Shown here one piece after another: positions 1 to 10,796 of a DNA stretch of 64,000 nucleotides (the stretch's first letter is position 1; the number at the start of each line of letters is the position of its first letter). Location of the stretch: positions 80,848,983 through 80,912,982 of the forward strand of contig NC_080042.1 of the NCBI RefSeq assembly GCF_012489685.1, in the 5' to 3' direction. This stretch comes from Lotus japonicus (lineage: Eukaryota; Streptophyta; Magnoliopsida; Fabales; Fabaceae). A program made the translations under genes and the position numbers. Under the pieces are notes generated by a model that was not told the DNA's origin, made no database searches, and worked only from the letters and a program-made list of their open reading frames with translations.

Positions 1-921
1 AACCATGTCAGAACTCCAAATGTCTACCCATACTCCCCACCGCCATAATAAAACAACCTCGAATGTAGCAATCGTATAAGTTACATGGAATGGTAAATGG
101 GTCGGAATCTGGAATCCATTAGAAGGAAAGTATAACTCGCAATCCTGACAATAATTGTGGGATACATATATGCATGGAGGGAAGATCTTTGTCTGAATGA
201 ATTGTAGTGTGGAAAAAGGGAATTCCTAAGGAAGCTAAAAAATTGAGAAGGACCCAATTTCTGATAAGGTTTTATCGTATTCCTTCCATTTCCAGCTTCG
301 GGTTAAAAAGTGACTATTATTTTTCCAATTGAAGGCATGCCAAATTGCCAATCCAATTCTTCAAGTTGGTTGTATCATGTGCTACACAACACAACTCTCC
401 GCTCACAATGCAAATGCTAAGGCCCCACGGTTTATCTGCAAGGTCTTGTCGCTGTAATGATATTGATGTGATGCCTTGGAAGTAGGGGTATATTTGTGGG
501 GCTTGTTTTCCCCAAATCAATTTAATAGTTCTTGAGTATGGCTCATAGATAGGCAGTGTCATTGGAGTAATGAGCCGGGGTCTGCTATCCTTATATAAGC
601 TTGTAACACTGAAATTCTAATTATTATATTCAGAAGAGAATTAATAAACAAAACTATAACGGCTCTATAGTCGCAGAGGTAAAAAATTTGACCGAACTGC
701 GTGAATAAAGTTTTCATGTGTTTCTTTCTACTCTTGACCTGTATTCGTGTTACTTTTTCCAATAATAGTTATGTAACATGTTACTATGTGAGTATATTAA
801 ATTATTTTAACCTTAATGATTCATAATTATTAGATTAAACAATTAATTTAATCTTGAATTCCTTTTTTTTGGTACACTTTTTTTGTATTTATCTTGAATT
901 CTCATATATAAAGAATTGTTC

Positions 922-958
<37 letters not shown>

Positions 959-1120
959 CAGTTTTATAACATTATTTGAAGTATATGAAATAATGAGGTT
1001 GTATAAATGATCTTAAATAAAGTTTGGATTAAATCAGTTTGTGTATATCACTTATTTTAAATATCATTGATCTTTATACCAAAAAAAAATCATTGATCCA
1101 CGGAAGACTAGAGTCAAAGA
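1..1120. other. AT-rich intergenic, no assignable gene
   Basis: No gene is recognised here. On the minus strand one frame stays open from about position 313 to the window edge (roughly 100 codons, no family resemblance seen). A second open frame of 81 codons lies at 317-562. Neither has a recognisable domain, so a truncated gene cut by the left edge cannot be excluded. A (TA)n microsatellite of about 30 bp lies at 924-953. Confidence 0.4.
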
Positions 1121-1295
1121 AAATGAGTTAAAATGTCCCCAAATGTTAACTTAAGTGATAAGAGTTATAAGACATAAGAGTTGGGTGAGATGAAGGGTTA
1201 AGGGCCCAAGGTTTAAACCCCGAGGAATGAGTAATTTACTAACGACTAACATTTGCATATAAATAAGTAAAATTAAAAAAAAATGAGTCAAAATG
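1121..1295 (+). mobile_element. SINE-like retroposon with 15-bp target duplication
   Basis: The body spans about 1136-1280. It has a tRNA-like head (AACTTAAGTGATAAG resembles an A box, GGTTTAAACCC a B box) and ends in an A-rich tail. It is flanked by near-identical direct repeats AAATGAGTTAAAATG (1121-1135) and AAATGAGTCAAAATG (1281-1295), 14 of 15 bases equal, as expected for target-primed retroposition. The 3' half (AATTTACTAACGACTAACAT) matches the SINE-like copy at 51363-51496 and the fragment at 7656-7730. It would be mobilised in trans by a LINE; no coding capacity. Confidence 0.65.
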
Positions 1296-4200
1296 AGTTA
1301 GGCAGAAGAATTGATAACTCACTCTCATTGTTTTTGAAAAAAAAAATGAATTAGTTACTAACATACACTTTTTTTTTACAAGAGAAGCCGGGAAACATAT
1401 GGGTTGGGTAGGGGGAGGTCCAGGGATCGATTGTGCAATTTAACTTTCTGATAAAATACCAAAATAAAGAATATATATATATATATATATATTTAAGTTA
1501 TAACTTACTAATTTATGAGTAAGTTGGCGAATTTATATATGATAAGTGAAACTAAATTAGCAAATTTATATATGATATTTTAGTTTGTCACTACTCAGAG
1601 GAGGTGTAGTTACTGTCACAGTTTAATGTTAGGTTGTTGAATTTCCAGATTGGAATGTCTAAGAATGGATTTGCAATTGTTAGTGACCATGTACTCTTGA
1701 CAGGGAGTCAGGGACAATTGGGGTGGAAGATTGCGCCTGAAGTAACATATATAATATATTCTGGTTATTCATAATCAAGAACACTATCTCCCTCGCCATC
1801 ACCCTCAATCCGACTTTATTTGTGACCATTAATCGTCAATACATATACCAATATATAACAGTATAACACAACACATATTTTGAAAATGATCAATAATATA
1901 TGTTGCTTGTTATGGTACATTAAGCCAGTTTAAGGCATGATACCTAAAATGAGTTCGTTCAATAATAAAGACTCAATATACTGATTCAAAGTTTGATTTT
2001 ATTCTATCGTATTAATGCAACATTGCATTCTTAGGGACGTGAGATTTGCGAGTTATGTTTTCTGAGCTTTATTCATCCATCAACCATGGTCATTTTACGC
2101 GCATCTCCATCATCATCATTGGTTTCCACCACTCATTCATTTTTCATTAAAATGTGAATTTCATAAGATAAAGTTAATTGATAAGTAAAGTAAAATATAA
2201 AACCTTGAATAACATGATAATAATCTATTAAATTACGCAATACGGGTACCATACCAAAAAAAAAAAAAAATCATTGTACGACAGAGTTTACCATGAAACC
2301 AGTTTTCACACAGATTTACTGCACGGCATGTGAAGATAGTGTAGTGCAGCTGAAGGATCCAACGTTCACTCAAGTTAGAGACGTGACTGTTTGATGATAA
2401 TCACACGGCTCTAGTTCAAATTAGTTGATTTTCACTGCACAATCACTTTTAAAATCGGAGCTGTCCGATTAAGATTGAACAATTACAGACTTTGGTGAAT
2501 GTACGTTCCTTGTAGAAGTCCAAATTCCACTGAACTACCCGACAAGAAAGGTTGAAGAAAGCGACTTGGCCCTGTTCGTGATGAGCCAATTGGGGTGGAC
2601 AATACAAGTTGCCAAGTTGGGTATTAAAGAAAGGTGGAAAACATGTAGATGAAGTGGGACGGGGTCGAATATATCGAAGCTACAAACACTAGCTTTAGAG
2701 GAAGCAAATTCTCAACTGCTGTCGAAAGAATCTTCTTTGATTTCAATCCTTATTGATTAATTGAAGCGATTTTCTATTTGCTAGTCCATTATTGGCCCTA
2801 CTCTTGGGGAAAAGTAGTGGCCACAATCACAAGTAAAAGGGCCTCCAAGAGCCAATGAGATGAAAATGTTGGGGCCGAAAGAGAAAAACGTTGGTTTATG
2901 ATGTGGTTGTTTTTTTAGCAATGGTTTTTTGGCACAAACTTTTTCTTCCATTTAATTTTCACTCACACTGTGTGATGTCCGTTAGAAAAGTGACGCCGTT
3001 CCTTTTCCGGCGACAGATTTGTTGCTTGCCAAAGAAGACAGGTGACGATGGCAAATATGGTGGCCACGAAGCTCACTTAACTGAGGGAGATAGAGGGTGT
3101 TTTTGTAACTTTAAATGATAAATCACAACCATTGAAAGTATTATATCAATGGTTATTTCAACACCTTCAACCAGATCATGAAACACAAAAGATGTGAATC
3201 ATGTGGTTCCAAGAGAGCATGATTCCCAAGAATTAAAAAAAAATCCGCAGATAATGTCTCCTAAGTTCAAGGAAATGTATAAATAACACTCACATCATTC
3301 ACATTAGTCTCTAGATTTCATCGGGTATAGACCTCAGAATAGCTCATGAAGTTGAATTACCAAATTATCAACATGTGTTTTAAGGGATAGGCATTACGAA
3401 CTTTGAATATTCAACTGATAGTCATTCAAATCTGAACCCCACAAAGCAGATAAGTTTGAGTCAAAGATTCCTCAATTACTACGTACCTAGCAGCTGATGA
3501 CTCCTACTAGAACAATAGTTGTGCATCTTGCTTTTCATACGAGAAGTCACAACTCACAAGTGTTATATGCAGACTACAATATACCAAAGTATCCATCTCT
3601 TTCAACAACACAGATTTTGTAAATTATGAGATAGCTCCAACCAGTCGCGATACAATAAACTGAATAAAGGCAGCTGAAACATTTTCAGACTACAATGAAG
3701 ATAATCACTACAGAAATGGTAAAAGGGGATGCATACAAAAGCTTCATTCTGGATTCAAAATTATTTAAGGTAATACCCTCCACTAGTTAAGAATGACTTG
3801 CATAGTTGCATTACATATGAAACAAACAGGGCAGATAAAATTAACTTCTAGAGATGCTGAAATAAACTCTACAAAGCACAAATTGCAGAAGGAAACTAAC
3901 CATTTGGATTCCCCATTAAATGCCAGCTCAATTTAAAAATACAGAACAATATAGCACTCAGTAACATATAGGGTGTCCTGGCTAAAAAAATTATCATTTA
4001 ACATCCTAGAAATTTCCAAAAGGTTGTAAATCTATTCAGCCTACATTTTATGCTCAGAAAGCTATATATATCATGTGCTTCTCCATCAATTTGAGTTCAA
4101 AAAACTACAATCGCTCCTTTTTTTTCAGTTAATCTAAATGGGGGCAACAGGAGAAGAATGAGGACTAAAATCTGAAAATTATGCAAGCTAGAGGGTGCCT

Positions 4201-4375
4201 GATGAGAAGTAAAGATTGATGGTGGAGAAAAGTAATGCATGAGAAAGACACAGTGTAGAGTCAAATGCAGACCTAAGTGGAATTCATGGTGGATGGTGAA
4301 AACAGAGATAAATAATCCTTAAAATCTGAAAGAATCAAGTCATTAACAGATAAACACCTGTATTGCCACAAAACC
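1296..4375. other. intergenic, nothing recognised
   Basis: About 3 kb of AT-rich sequence with short spurious frames only (the longest, 75 codons at 2891-3118, lacks homology or codon bias). A short (AT)n run lies near 1473-1491. Part of 3.3-4.3 kb is less AT-rich, but I see no domain, tRNA or element boundary. Confidence 0.4.
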
Positions 4376-4676
4376 AGAGCACGTTTGGATCAACGTAGCC
4401 AAAATTGATTATGGTAGAAGTGAATTAAAAAGTGAAGTGGTTTGTATTGGAATGTCTTTATAGGAAAAGTGATTTGTCTAGGGTCATGTGATGAAATGTA
4501 GTTGTGAAATCTCACAATTGATTATGTCTACTGCATAAACTAGGATTTGTAGCTTTATCACAGATTGATTTTGAAGCTAAAACCAATTTTGAAAGGATGC
4601 ATTCAAACACCTGAAGATTAATTCTGACAGTGGAAAATCAATTCTAACACTAGCATCTTGAAATCAAACATGCTCT
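4376..4676. mobile_element. MITE, GCATGTTTGG-type termini (301-bp copy)
   Basis: The ends are inverted repeats: AGAGCACGTTTG on the left and the complement of CAAACATGCTCT on the right. Inside are the phrases AAAATTGATTATGG and AATTGATTATG shared with copies at 11067-11162 and 24720-24832. The element is non-coding. A target duplication is not clear, so the superfamily (hAT or PIF/Harbinger) is left open. Confidence 0.6.
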
Positions 4677-5665
4677 AATACCTTTACATGGCATGACACA
4701 AGTAGAACTAGGCTAACTTCTTCTGCCTAAAGTTTCATATAGCATGTAGGTGCCCACAAGTTTGCACCAGAGAAACATAATCTGAGATAAACCTATGTTA
4801 ACTTACCAGGAAAAAGAACATAAGAAGCATCAACAATATTGTCAGAAGCAGATGATAAAAGCCTGCTAGTTAAAGTAAAATCTAATGATTTCAGAAAGCT
4901 TCACAAAAGAAAAAATAACAAAATCAGCATAAATGAGTACGAGAAGCTAGATTATATTCTCTCCCCGGCATCAAAACAGAAATCAAATCCATTTTTTTAT
5001 ACTTTGTACCCTAATCTATTAGGAAAACATAGACAATGGATCCCAATTCCTAATTAAAAACATTTTACCTGAATACATATCCAAATCAAGATTAATCATC
5101 AAAATCCACACACACATAATTTTTTTCCTGGAACTTTGGCTGGCTTTATACCCCAAAAAATGGCAATTAAATGAAATAATGAGCTATGTGAGATAAGAAA
5201 AACAAAATACACTGAGGAATATGTTTCATTGCAAAGACATAGTAATAACCACAACGTCAGTACTTCAAAACACCTTCCACAGGAAGGATAACATGAAATT
5301 AACTATGCACTTTCAGGTGTAATCCATTATATTACAAAAGAACATGAACTAACCTACATAACAAATATTGTCTGTAATCCTACTTCCCTTCAAGTTACAG
5401 ATCAGCCTTCCATCTCACAGCTCCTGTCCAACTGTCCAATTGAGTTGTCTGATCTCCAATATATTGCCTAATGTAAAACTTGTCAAAGTAAAGGGACTAC
5501 AACCATTATGGTTATCAAATAAAAAAGAAAGGAATTGAAAATGAACACTACACCAAAAGAGTTCTTACAACTTGATTGTACATTACATGATAATGAACAA
5601 GACTAAGATCTGCCCAGTTAGAAGGAAGAACCCCCAATAATACATGTAAGCACAAATTGAGAAGG
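4677..5665. other. 3' flank of the VQ-protein gene
   Basis: No independent gene seen. Because the VQ-protein gene is on the minus strand, the part next to 5665 is expected to be its 3' UTR. An open frame of 72 codons at 4839-5057 has no recognisable features. Confidence 0.35.
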
Positions 5666-6652
5666 CTAGTGATCTCTCCACCTGGGACTTGAGATGGGGA
5701 AAAAGGCTGAAGGAGATAATGGAAACAAACCCGGAGAAGGTGGAGGTTGAGGGCCAGGGCCTAAAATCCCTGACTGTGCCATGGGTGAGAACGGAAAATT
5801 GGGTGTAAATGGAGATGGGAACTGAATGCCAGGTGACAGTAGCGGATAAGGAGACCGAGGGGACAGTAAATTCATGTAACCAGTTGGCGAAGGCAGGAGG
5901 AACTGAGAGGTTGGAGAAGGTAAAAGGGGAGGGCCATTTCCATGCGGTGAAGGAATATAAGGCGGTGGATGGTTGGTAGCATTCATATGTGGAATAGGAC
6001 CATTAAATCTTGGAGAAGGGATTGGGGGCATGGGAGGATTAGGAAGCAAAGCAGATGAAGGAGGTTGAGACTGAACATGGCCCGGTGGTCCTTGGGGCTG
6101 TGGATATGGGTATGGATGTGGTTGAGGATGGACTTGGTTATGGTTACCCCTCGAACCTGGGTCCATCATTGAATTCTGAAGATAACGCATGTAAGCAGAG
6201 ATAGGTGACTCAGTTGTATTAGCCCATAGATCCCCAGGCGTTAAGGGTTGCATAGGAGTGGGTGATGGTTGTCCAAAGTGAGCAGGTGGTCTAGGTATGG
6301 GATTATTGTAAGGAACTGGAGGAGGGGCTGCATGCATTGGCATTGGCGGGGGCAAGCGAGGTCGATTGATGGGTGATAATGGGGGAGGTCTAATTTTCTG
6401 CAGTCTCATACTCTGTGGTTTCGGGGGATTGTGTGGAGGCCTAGGTAGAGGATCCTGTGAGGGTGATCCAGTAAGCTGCTGAACAATATCCCGGAAATCA
6501 TTCTTGCTTATGTTATACACCTGAGGCTGAGGCTGTTGTCTAGCAGCATTATTATTACCAAAATTGGGCTGATGTAAAGGGCTCTTCCTAATATTTTTCC
6601 CCATCTTGTTCACACCCAAACTATCATTATGTCTGTTTTTGGAGTTATCCAT
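5666..6652 (-). CDS. VQ-motif proline-rich protein, HAIKU1 (IKU1)-like
   Basis: A 328-residue protein, intronless in the coding part. The VQ motif FRDIVQQLTG lies at residues 53-62 (F53, V57-Q58, T61-G62 match FxxxVQxxTG). It follows a short basic N-terminus and precedes a long Pro/Ser/Gly/Met-rich region ending in SPRWRDH. Known VQ proteins bind WRKY C-terminal domains in the nucleus; Arabidopsis IKU1 acts with MINI3 (WRKY10) in endosperm growth and seed size, and this layout fits IKU1/VQ14 better than short VQ proteins. I chose the start at 6652 (MDNSKNRH). An in-frame ATG 27 codons upstream (6733) would add a hydrophobic stretch unlike the family. Function in this species is inferred. Confidence 0.85.
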   Translation of the reverse strand: MDNSKNRHNDSLGVNKMGKNIRKSPLHQPNFGNNNAARQQPQPQVYNISKNDFRDIVQQLTGSPSQDPLPRPPHNPPKPQSMRLQKIRPPPLSPINRPRLPPPMPMHAAPPPVPYNNPIPRPPAHFGQPSPTPMQPLTPGDLWANTTESPISAYMRYLQNSMMDPGSRGNHNQVHPQPHPYPYPQPQGPPGHVQSQPPSSALLPNPPMPPIPSPRFNGPIPHMNATNHPPPYIPSPHGNGPPLLPSPTSQFLLPSPTGYMNLLSPRSPYPLLSPGIQFPSPFTPNFPFSPMAQSGILGPGPQPPPSPGLFPLSPSAFFPISSPRWRDH

Positions 6653-7486
6653 TTGCAAATAAAAATCCAAAACCACACTAGCTCCAATCAGAAACCACCA
6701 CTTGTTTTTTCCCCTTTCAGCAAAACAAACCAAATCTCAAAAGCTTCCAAGAACACCCAAAACTTCAAAATCCAAACTGAAACACCAGTATTCTCACAAA
6801 TCAACCAAAAGAACTCTTTCAACAAAGCTCTAGTATACTACTACTACCACAACAAACCAGGCTTGAAGTCAAGCAAATTGTAAATTGTGAATCAACACCC
6901 AAATTTCCCAATAAGAATCTCAAAAAATTCACCAGTCTTATCTCAAATACAGACAACGTGCGGATCAATCCCACCAACAGCACAAAAATTAACCTTACAG
7001 CTGAGGCTAGATGCAGAAAACATACCCTTTTTCGAGCTTAACCCGAATTCGAAACCAGCTTAGGAAAATACAGCAGAACCTTCAGCACCGGATCAGATCG
7101 AAAGTCAAAAACTTCCCCAACACGAAATTAACAATCGAAAACGAAACTGAGAGCTGAGGCAATGACCCGGACCCAGAAAGGGTTATTGGTAAAGGTTGAA
7201 GCTTTGAGGGGTTTCCGGAAAAGGGTATGTGAGAAAAGTCCACCGGGATCTTGGCAAGTGTGAAAGAAAGAGGAAGGAAAGAGGGGAAGATAAAACCCTA
7301 ACGGTGCAGAAGAGAAGAGAAGACAAGACAAGACAAAACACCAAGGTAGGAAGCGGTCAAAGGAATGAATGAAGGATAGGGGTATTTTAGGTATGAAATA
7401 GGATTGGAATTGGATCCATGATGATGCTCATAGTGATGATGAAATGATGACTTTTTGGTTTTGGCGAATTGGGGTGGAAACTGCAA
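6653..7486 (-). other. 5' leader and promoter region of the VQ-protein gene
   Basis: On the minus strand this is the sequence upstream of the start codon. It includes a purine-rich stretch (plus strand AGAGAAGAGAAGACAAGAC, about 7311-7336), which is a CT-rich 5' UTR signature in plant transcripts. No clear TATA box was found. Short frames at 7128-7331 and 7298-7486 look spurious. A 5' UTR intron is possible but not shown. Confidence 0.35.
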
Positions 7487-7655
7487 CTGTTGTATGCTTT
7501 ACTACCTATTGTCCCGTTCTATACACTATCACAAATAACTGAAATGAGGACCATTTGTCGACATATGTCTTATCCCAAAAATATATAGCTCAAGTGATAA
7601 TATGATTAAGAGCTAATGGACATATGAATCGGAGATGGTATAAATTGGAGATGAT

Positions 7656-7730
7656 GTTGTTAGTAAATTAGTTTATTCACGATGATTTGAACTCCGGTCT
7701 CTCTCGCCCTTCAATACCCTTCATTTCCCA
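7656..7730 (-). mobile_element. SINE-like fragment, reverse orientation
   Basis: Read on the minus strand this gives GGAAATGAAGGGTATTGAAG, then a B-box-like GAGTTCAAATC, then AACTAATTTACTAAC. The same order occurs in the intact-looking copy at 51363-51496 and partly in 1136-1280. Its 5' head and tail boundaries are eroded and no target duplication is visible. Confidence 0.5.
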
Positions 7731-8383
7731 GGACGGATATACTTATCTTAATCTATGAAAAGGAATACATAATGTTTTAGTTCCAATAAAATAAGAATCA
7801 TTTGATTGTGTTTCTTACCTTTCTATTTTTTCATTTTTAGTAATTATTTGTACATTGATAGTTTTTTAAGTTGATTTACGTAATGCAAAACACAGCTGCA
7901 CACTAAATCTGTAATATTGATGCACAAAATGATATACATCATCTGATCAGTATTATAAGAAAAAAAAACAAGTTTTAAAATTCATTCAATGAATGATGTA
8001 TCTAGTCTATAATAATGACTAGATACATTATTTATTCAATGAATCTAAAATGTTATTTTTTGCTTATAATAGTGACTGGAGGGTGTATATAATTAAATTT
8101 AAAATGCTAAAATTTTATTGATACTTTAAATACAATTTCACCTAAATAAAATTTAAAGAGAAAAGAAATAAATGAGTGATATGATAAATAATGTGAACAA
8201 AGTGCATAAAAACATAAGAAGCAAAAAAGAGTCAAAAATGAAATGGAGAATAATGTGAAATGTGAATCTTGTTTTTTCAAAAGGGGATTTGATCTTGTAA
8301 CTAGCTCAGTAAAGAGAAAAGGAAGAGGGCAACAAAACTACATGGTCATTTTGTAATATTAATGCCCAAAATAACATAAAATT
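7731..8383. other. intergenic with one strong hairpin
   Basis: AT-rich spacer. The only structure seen is the long inverted repeat at 7981-8044, listed separately. Confidence 0.4.
7981..8044. repeat. 64-bp near-perfect inverted repeat (hairpin)
   Basis: The left arm TTCATTCAATGAATGATGTA continues into TCTAGTC. The right arm GACTAGATACATTATTTATT continues into CAATGAATC. They pair almost perfectly around a short TATAATAAT centre. This may be the collapsed termini of a fold-back element; the flanks show no evident target duplication. Confidence 0.55.
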
Positions 8384-8390
8384 AAAAAAA
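8384..8390 (-). terminator. Pol III T-run terminator of tRNA-Met
   Basis: Seven consecutive T on the minus strand begin three nucleotides after the discriminator base of the tRNA. This is the standard Pol III stop. Confidence 0.8.
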
Positions 8391-8393
8391 TTA

Positions 8394-8478
8394 TGGGGTG
8401 AGAGAGGCTCGAACTCTCGACCTCAGGATTACTCAGAAGCTATGAGACCTACGCGCTAGCCAACTGCGCCACCACCCC
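8394..8478 (-). tRNA. tRNA-Met (CAT), elongator type, with intron
   Basis: An 85-nt gene read from 8478 to 8394. The acceptor arm GGGGTGG pairs with TCACCCC plus discriminator A. The D arm is GCGC-AGTTGGCTA-GCGC. The T arm is GAGAG-TTCGAGC-CTCTC. The anticodon loop begins CTCATA and is interrupted after the position 3' to the CAT anticodon by an intron of about 11 nt (GCTTCTGAGTA), as in plant elongator tRNA-Met genes. Removing it gives 74 nt. CCA is not encoded. A plant Pol III upstream CAA lies just before the 5' end, a TATATATA lies 30-37 nt upstream, and a T7 terminator follows. Confidence 0.93.
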
Positions 8479-8507
8479 TTTGATGTTATTTCTGACCACA
8501 TTGTCAA

Positions 8508-8515
8508 TATATATA
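8508..8515. promoter_or_regulatory. TATATATA box between tRNA-Met and a Pol II gene
   Basis: The sequence is self-complementary and so reads on both strands. It sits 30-37 nt upstream of the tRNA-Met 5' end (minus), where plant tRNA genes often have a TATA-like element. It also sits upstream of the probable first exon of the basic-protein gene on the plus strand. Shared use is an inference. Confidence 0.5.
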
Positions 8516-8539
8516 CTTTTTCTCCGACGCGATTTCAAG

Positions 8540-10263
8540 ACCAAGACTGTCTATGAGGTTGTCTTTTTCTTTCTTGTTTCGGTGTTTCCTGTTTTGACAG
8601 AAACCAAGTTTTTCTCACTTTCTTACACTTGATTTGACTTCACTTCTTCTCCATTTCTTCCCCTCACTCCAAAAATCTTCAAGGAAAAGAGTGGATCTGT
8701 ACCCTCCCAAGGTAACTCATCAGCATTTTTCTTCACATTTCAACTCTTCATTCAACATATCTTCAACCCTCTTAGCTTCTCTTGCTCACTCACTGATTTA
8801 ACCCCTTTTTGCTTGCTAACCTTCCATAGTTTTAATTTAATTGCAAGCTGTTTTTCCACATAACCCTGTGGCTGTAACCTTTTGCCATGGATTAAAGTTC
8901 CAATTTTTATAGCTGAAGGGGACAACTAAGGTTTTTTTTTCTTTTTCTTTTCATCTTAATGCTTATTTTGCTATGATCACTTCATAGTGCATACTAATTT
9001 ACCCTTTTGCCGCACGTACATATTTTTTTGTTTATGATCCGTGTTTTTGTGATAATCTACTTGTTGCTCATTGAACTATCTAGATTCCACATCAATTGTG
9101 TATAATAGTGAATTCCTCAAGAACATAAGAAAAGAAGCTATGCATAACATTGATTATTTGTTAGGGTCTGGTTAATTTGATTTGCTGTAGCTTCTTTTTG
9201 CAGGAGATTCCATCTATCTTTTAATTCTTCAAACCATGCATTTCTTTGCTTTCTGCAAGTTTGATTGATAACTTCATTTGTCTATGAACTCAAAATACAT
9301 GTTTGGCTATAGCAAACATGACTCTGTGTTAAGAAATCACAATGCCAGATTCTAAAGCATGTGGTGAGGCACAAGTTAATTAAACGCGCAGGCGACCTTA
9401 TGGCTTTAATGTAAAACATTGAGGCAAGAGGTTCTAAAAAGTGCATGCATAGCTAAAGAAAAGCATTAAGTTAGAAAAGATAACACTTAACAGAAATATT
9501 TTCGACTAATTTGCATTGATTTGTCATATAAATTAACTGCCTCAAGCATTAACATTCATAGTATGAATCATAAGCTTCTGAGTCCCACAGACTAACAGTT
9601 AGCAAGTGATGGCTAGTCCTAAGCTTCTTTTGACACTGATGATTTTGCTGCTTTTAAGATCACAATTGGAATATCATATGGCTGGTCTTTCAGTGATTTT
9701 TTTTTACTGTTATCAGTAAGACACCAAAGCATGTATTGCTTGAACTAGAAAGGCACTGACCCTGCCTTCTGGTTCCCTTTGACTACACTATTGAGATTTC
9801 AGGGAAAATAATACAGAATGAGGATTGAATGATAAGAAAGTGGAGAGAATCACCATTGTGCATCATTGGCAGGACAGATTTACATTTTGCAGGAATACAA
9901 TAGCATTTTGTTCTAGTTTTGTGATTGTCTATAAATTTGTTTTTGTTTCGCTCCATGTTTCTTAGAAGCAAACTGGTCATCTACATTTCTTTGGCTTTGG
10001 TGGCATGGGCATTTCTCTATAAGTGCTGGCACTATTTTGAAGTAGTTTTTCTTGATGCACAATTTACTAAAACTTTATTTATTGCTTATTATATATATAA
10101 TATGATTTTTTGTGACACTGTAGAGGCTATTAAAGTCTGAAGGGATGTGATATAGACTAAGAAGCTAACTTGCTCTAATGAAAATATGAGATGCTTGCAT
10201 CAAGGTAGTAATGACATTGATTGATTTCCTAGTTTCCATCCTTAACTAACTTGACTACTACAG
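8540..10263 (+). other. 5' UTR exon and leader intron of the basic-protein gene
   Basis: A probable non-coding first exon runs from about 8540 to 8711 (TC-rich, ending CCCAAG before the donor GTAACT at 8712). The leader intron runs to the acceptor CAG at 10261-10263. The acceptor is followed by a 6-codon upstream frame that opens with ATG immediately and then by the main ATG at 10284. Intronic frames at 9783-9980 and 9925-10140 are not genes. The exon start is estimated from the TATA position. Confidence 0.5.
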
Positions 10264-10283
10264 ATGCTATCCCTATTCTGAGA

Positions 10284-10796
10284 ATGGAAAACAACCAAAG
10301 TGCTGCTGGAATACAAGATAAATCTATGATGAAATCAGTTGATCAGAGAGGACGCTCTAAAGGGCGTAGTGACATGGTGACTCGACGTCTGAAGAATCGA
10401 GAGAGACAACGCAGATACAGGGCCCGTAAGCGTTTAGAAGCTGAAACCAAGAAGCCTTTTGTTGTAGAGGAGACACCAACACTGCAACTGGAACTGCGAC
10501 CAACTGAGAATCACAACAATTTCATGACACGCATACATTGTAACCGAGACTGGAAAAAGGATGCAAGACGGGCTCATGTTGCGAAGCCTCAAGAAATAAA
10601 TGGATATATTGATCCTTCTCCAAAACTAGCTAACATACCTGTGGTGACATGCTCAGCCGCAGGGAATAAGTCAGAAACAATGCTAGAGAGGGAAAACCAG
10701 TCTGGAACTTCTAGCATGGTTAATAATGAAACTACTCCTAGAATTGTTCTGGGTCGTAGGGATTGGAAAGCAGAAGCTAGAAGAATGAAAGTCTAA
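10284..10796 (+). CDS. small basic plant protein with bZIP-like basic region
   Basis: 170 residues, single coding exon. Residues 33-50 (TRRLKNRERQRRYRARKR) have the N-x7-R spacing of a bZIP DNA-contact region (N38, R46), but no leucine zipper heptads follow, so DNA binding is unproven. The rest is low in hydrophobics. A short motif occurs twice: CNRDWKKDARRAH around 86-98 and GRRDWKAEARRMK at the C-terminus. I do not recognise a named family; it resembles uncharacterised plant nuclear proteins. The start at 10284 is preferred because the intron acceptor at 10263 removes the upstream in-frame ATG at 10251. A small upstream frame beginning right at the acceptor could dampen translation. Confidence 0.75.
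   Translation: MENNQSAAGIQDKSMMKSVDQRGRSKGRSDMVTRRLKNRERQRRYRARKRLEAETKKPFVVEETPTLQLELRPTENHNNFMTRIHCNRDWKKDARRAHVAKPQEINGYIDPSPKLANIPVVTCSAAGNKSETMLERENQSGTSSMVNNETTPRIVLGRRDWKAEARRMKV

Noticed and set aside
317..562. 81-codon minus-strand frame and the open frame from 313 to 1
   Set aside because: No recognisable domain or codon bias. Could be the end of a gene outside the window, but unsupported.
924..953. (TA)n run as a promoter
   Set aside because: A simple repeat without an adjacent gene.
6653..6733. In-frame upstream ATG extending the VQ protein by 27 residues
   Set aside because: The extension is hydrophobic and unlike VQ/IKU1 N-termini; the inner start matches the family-like basic N-terminus.
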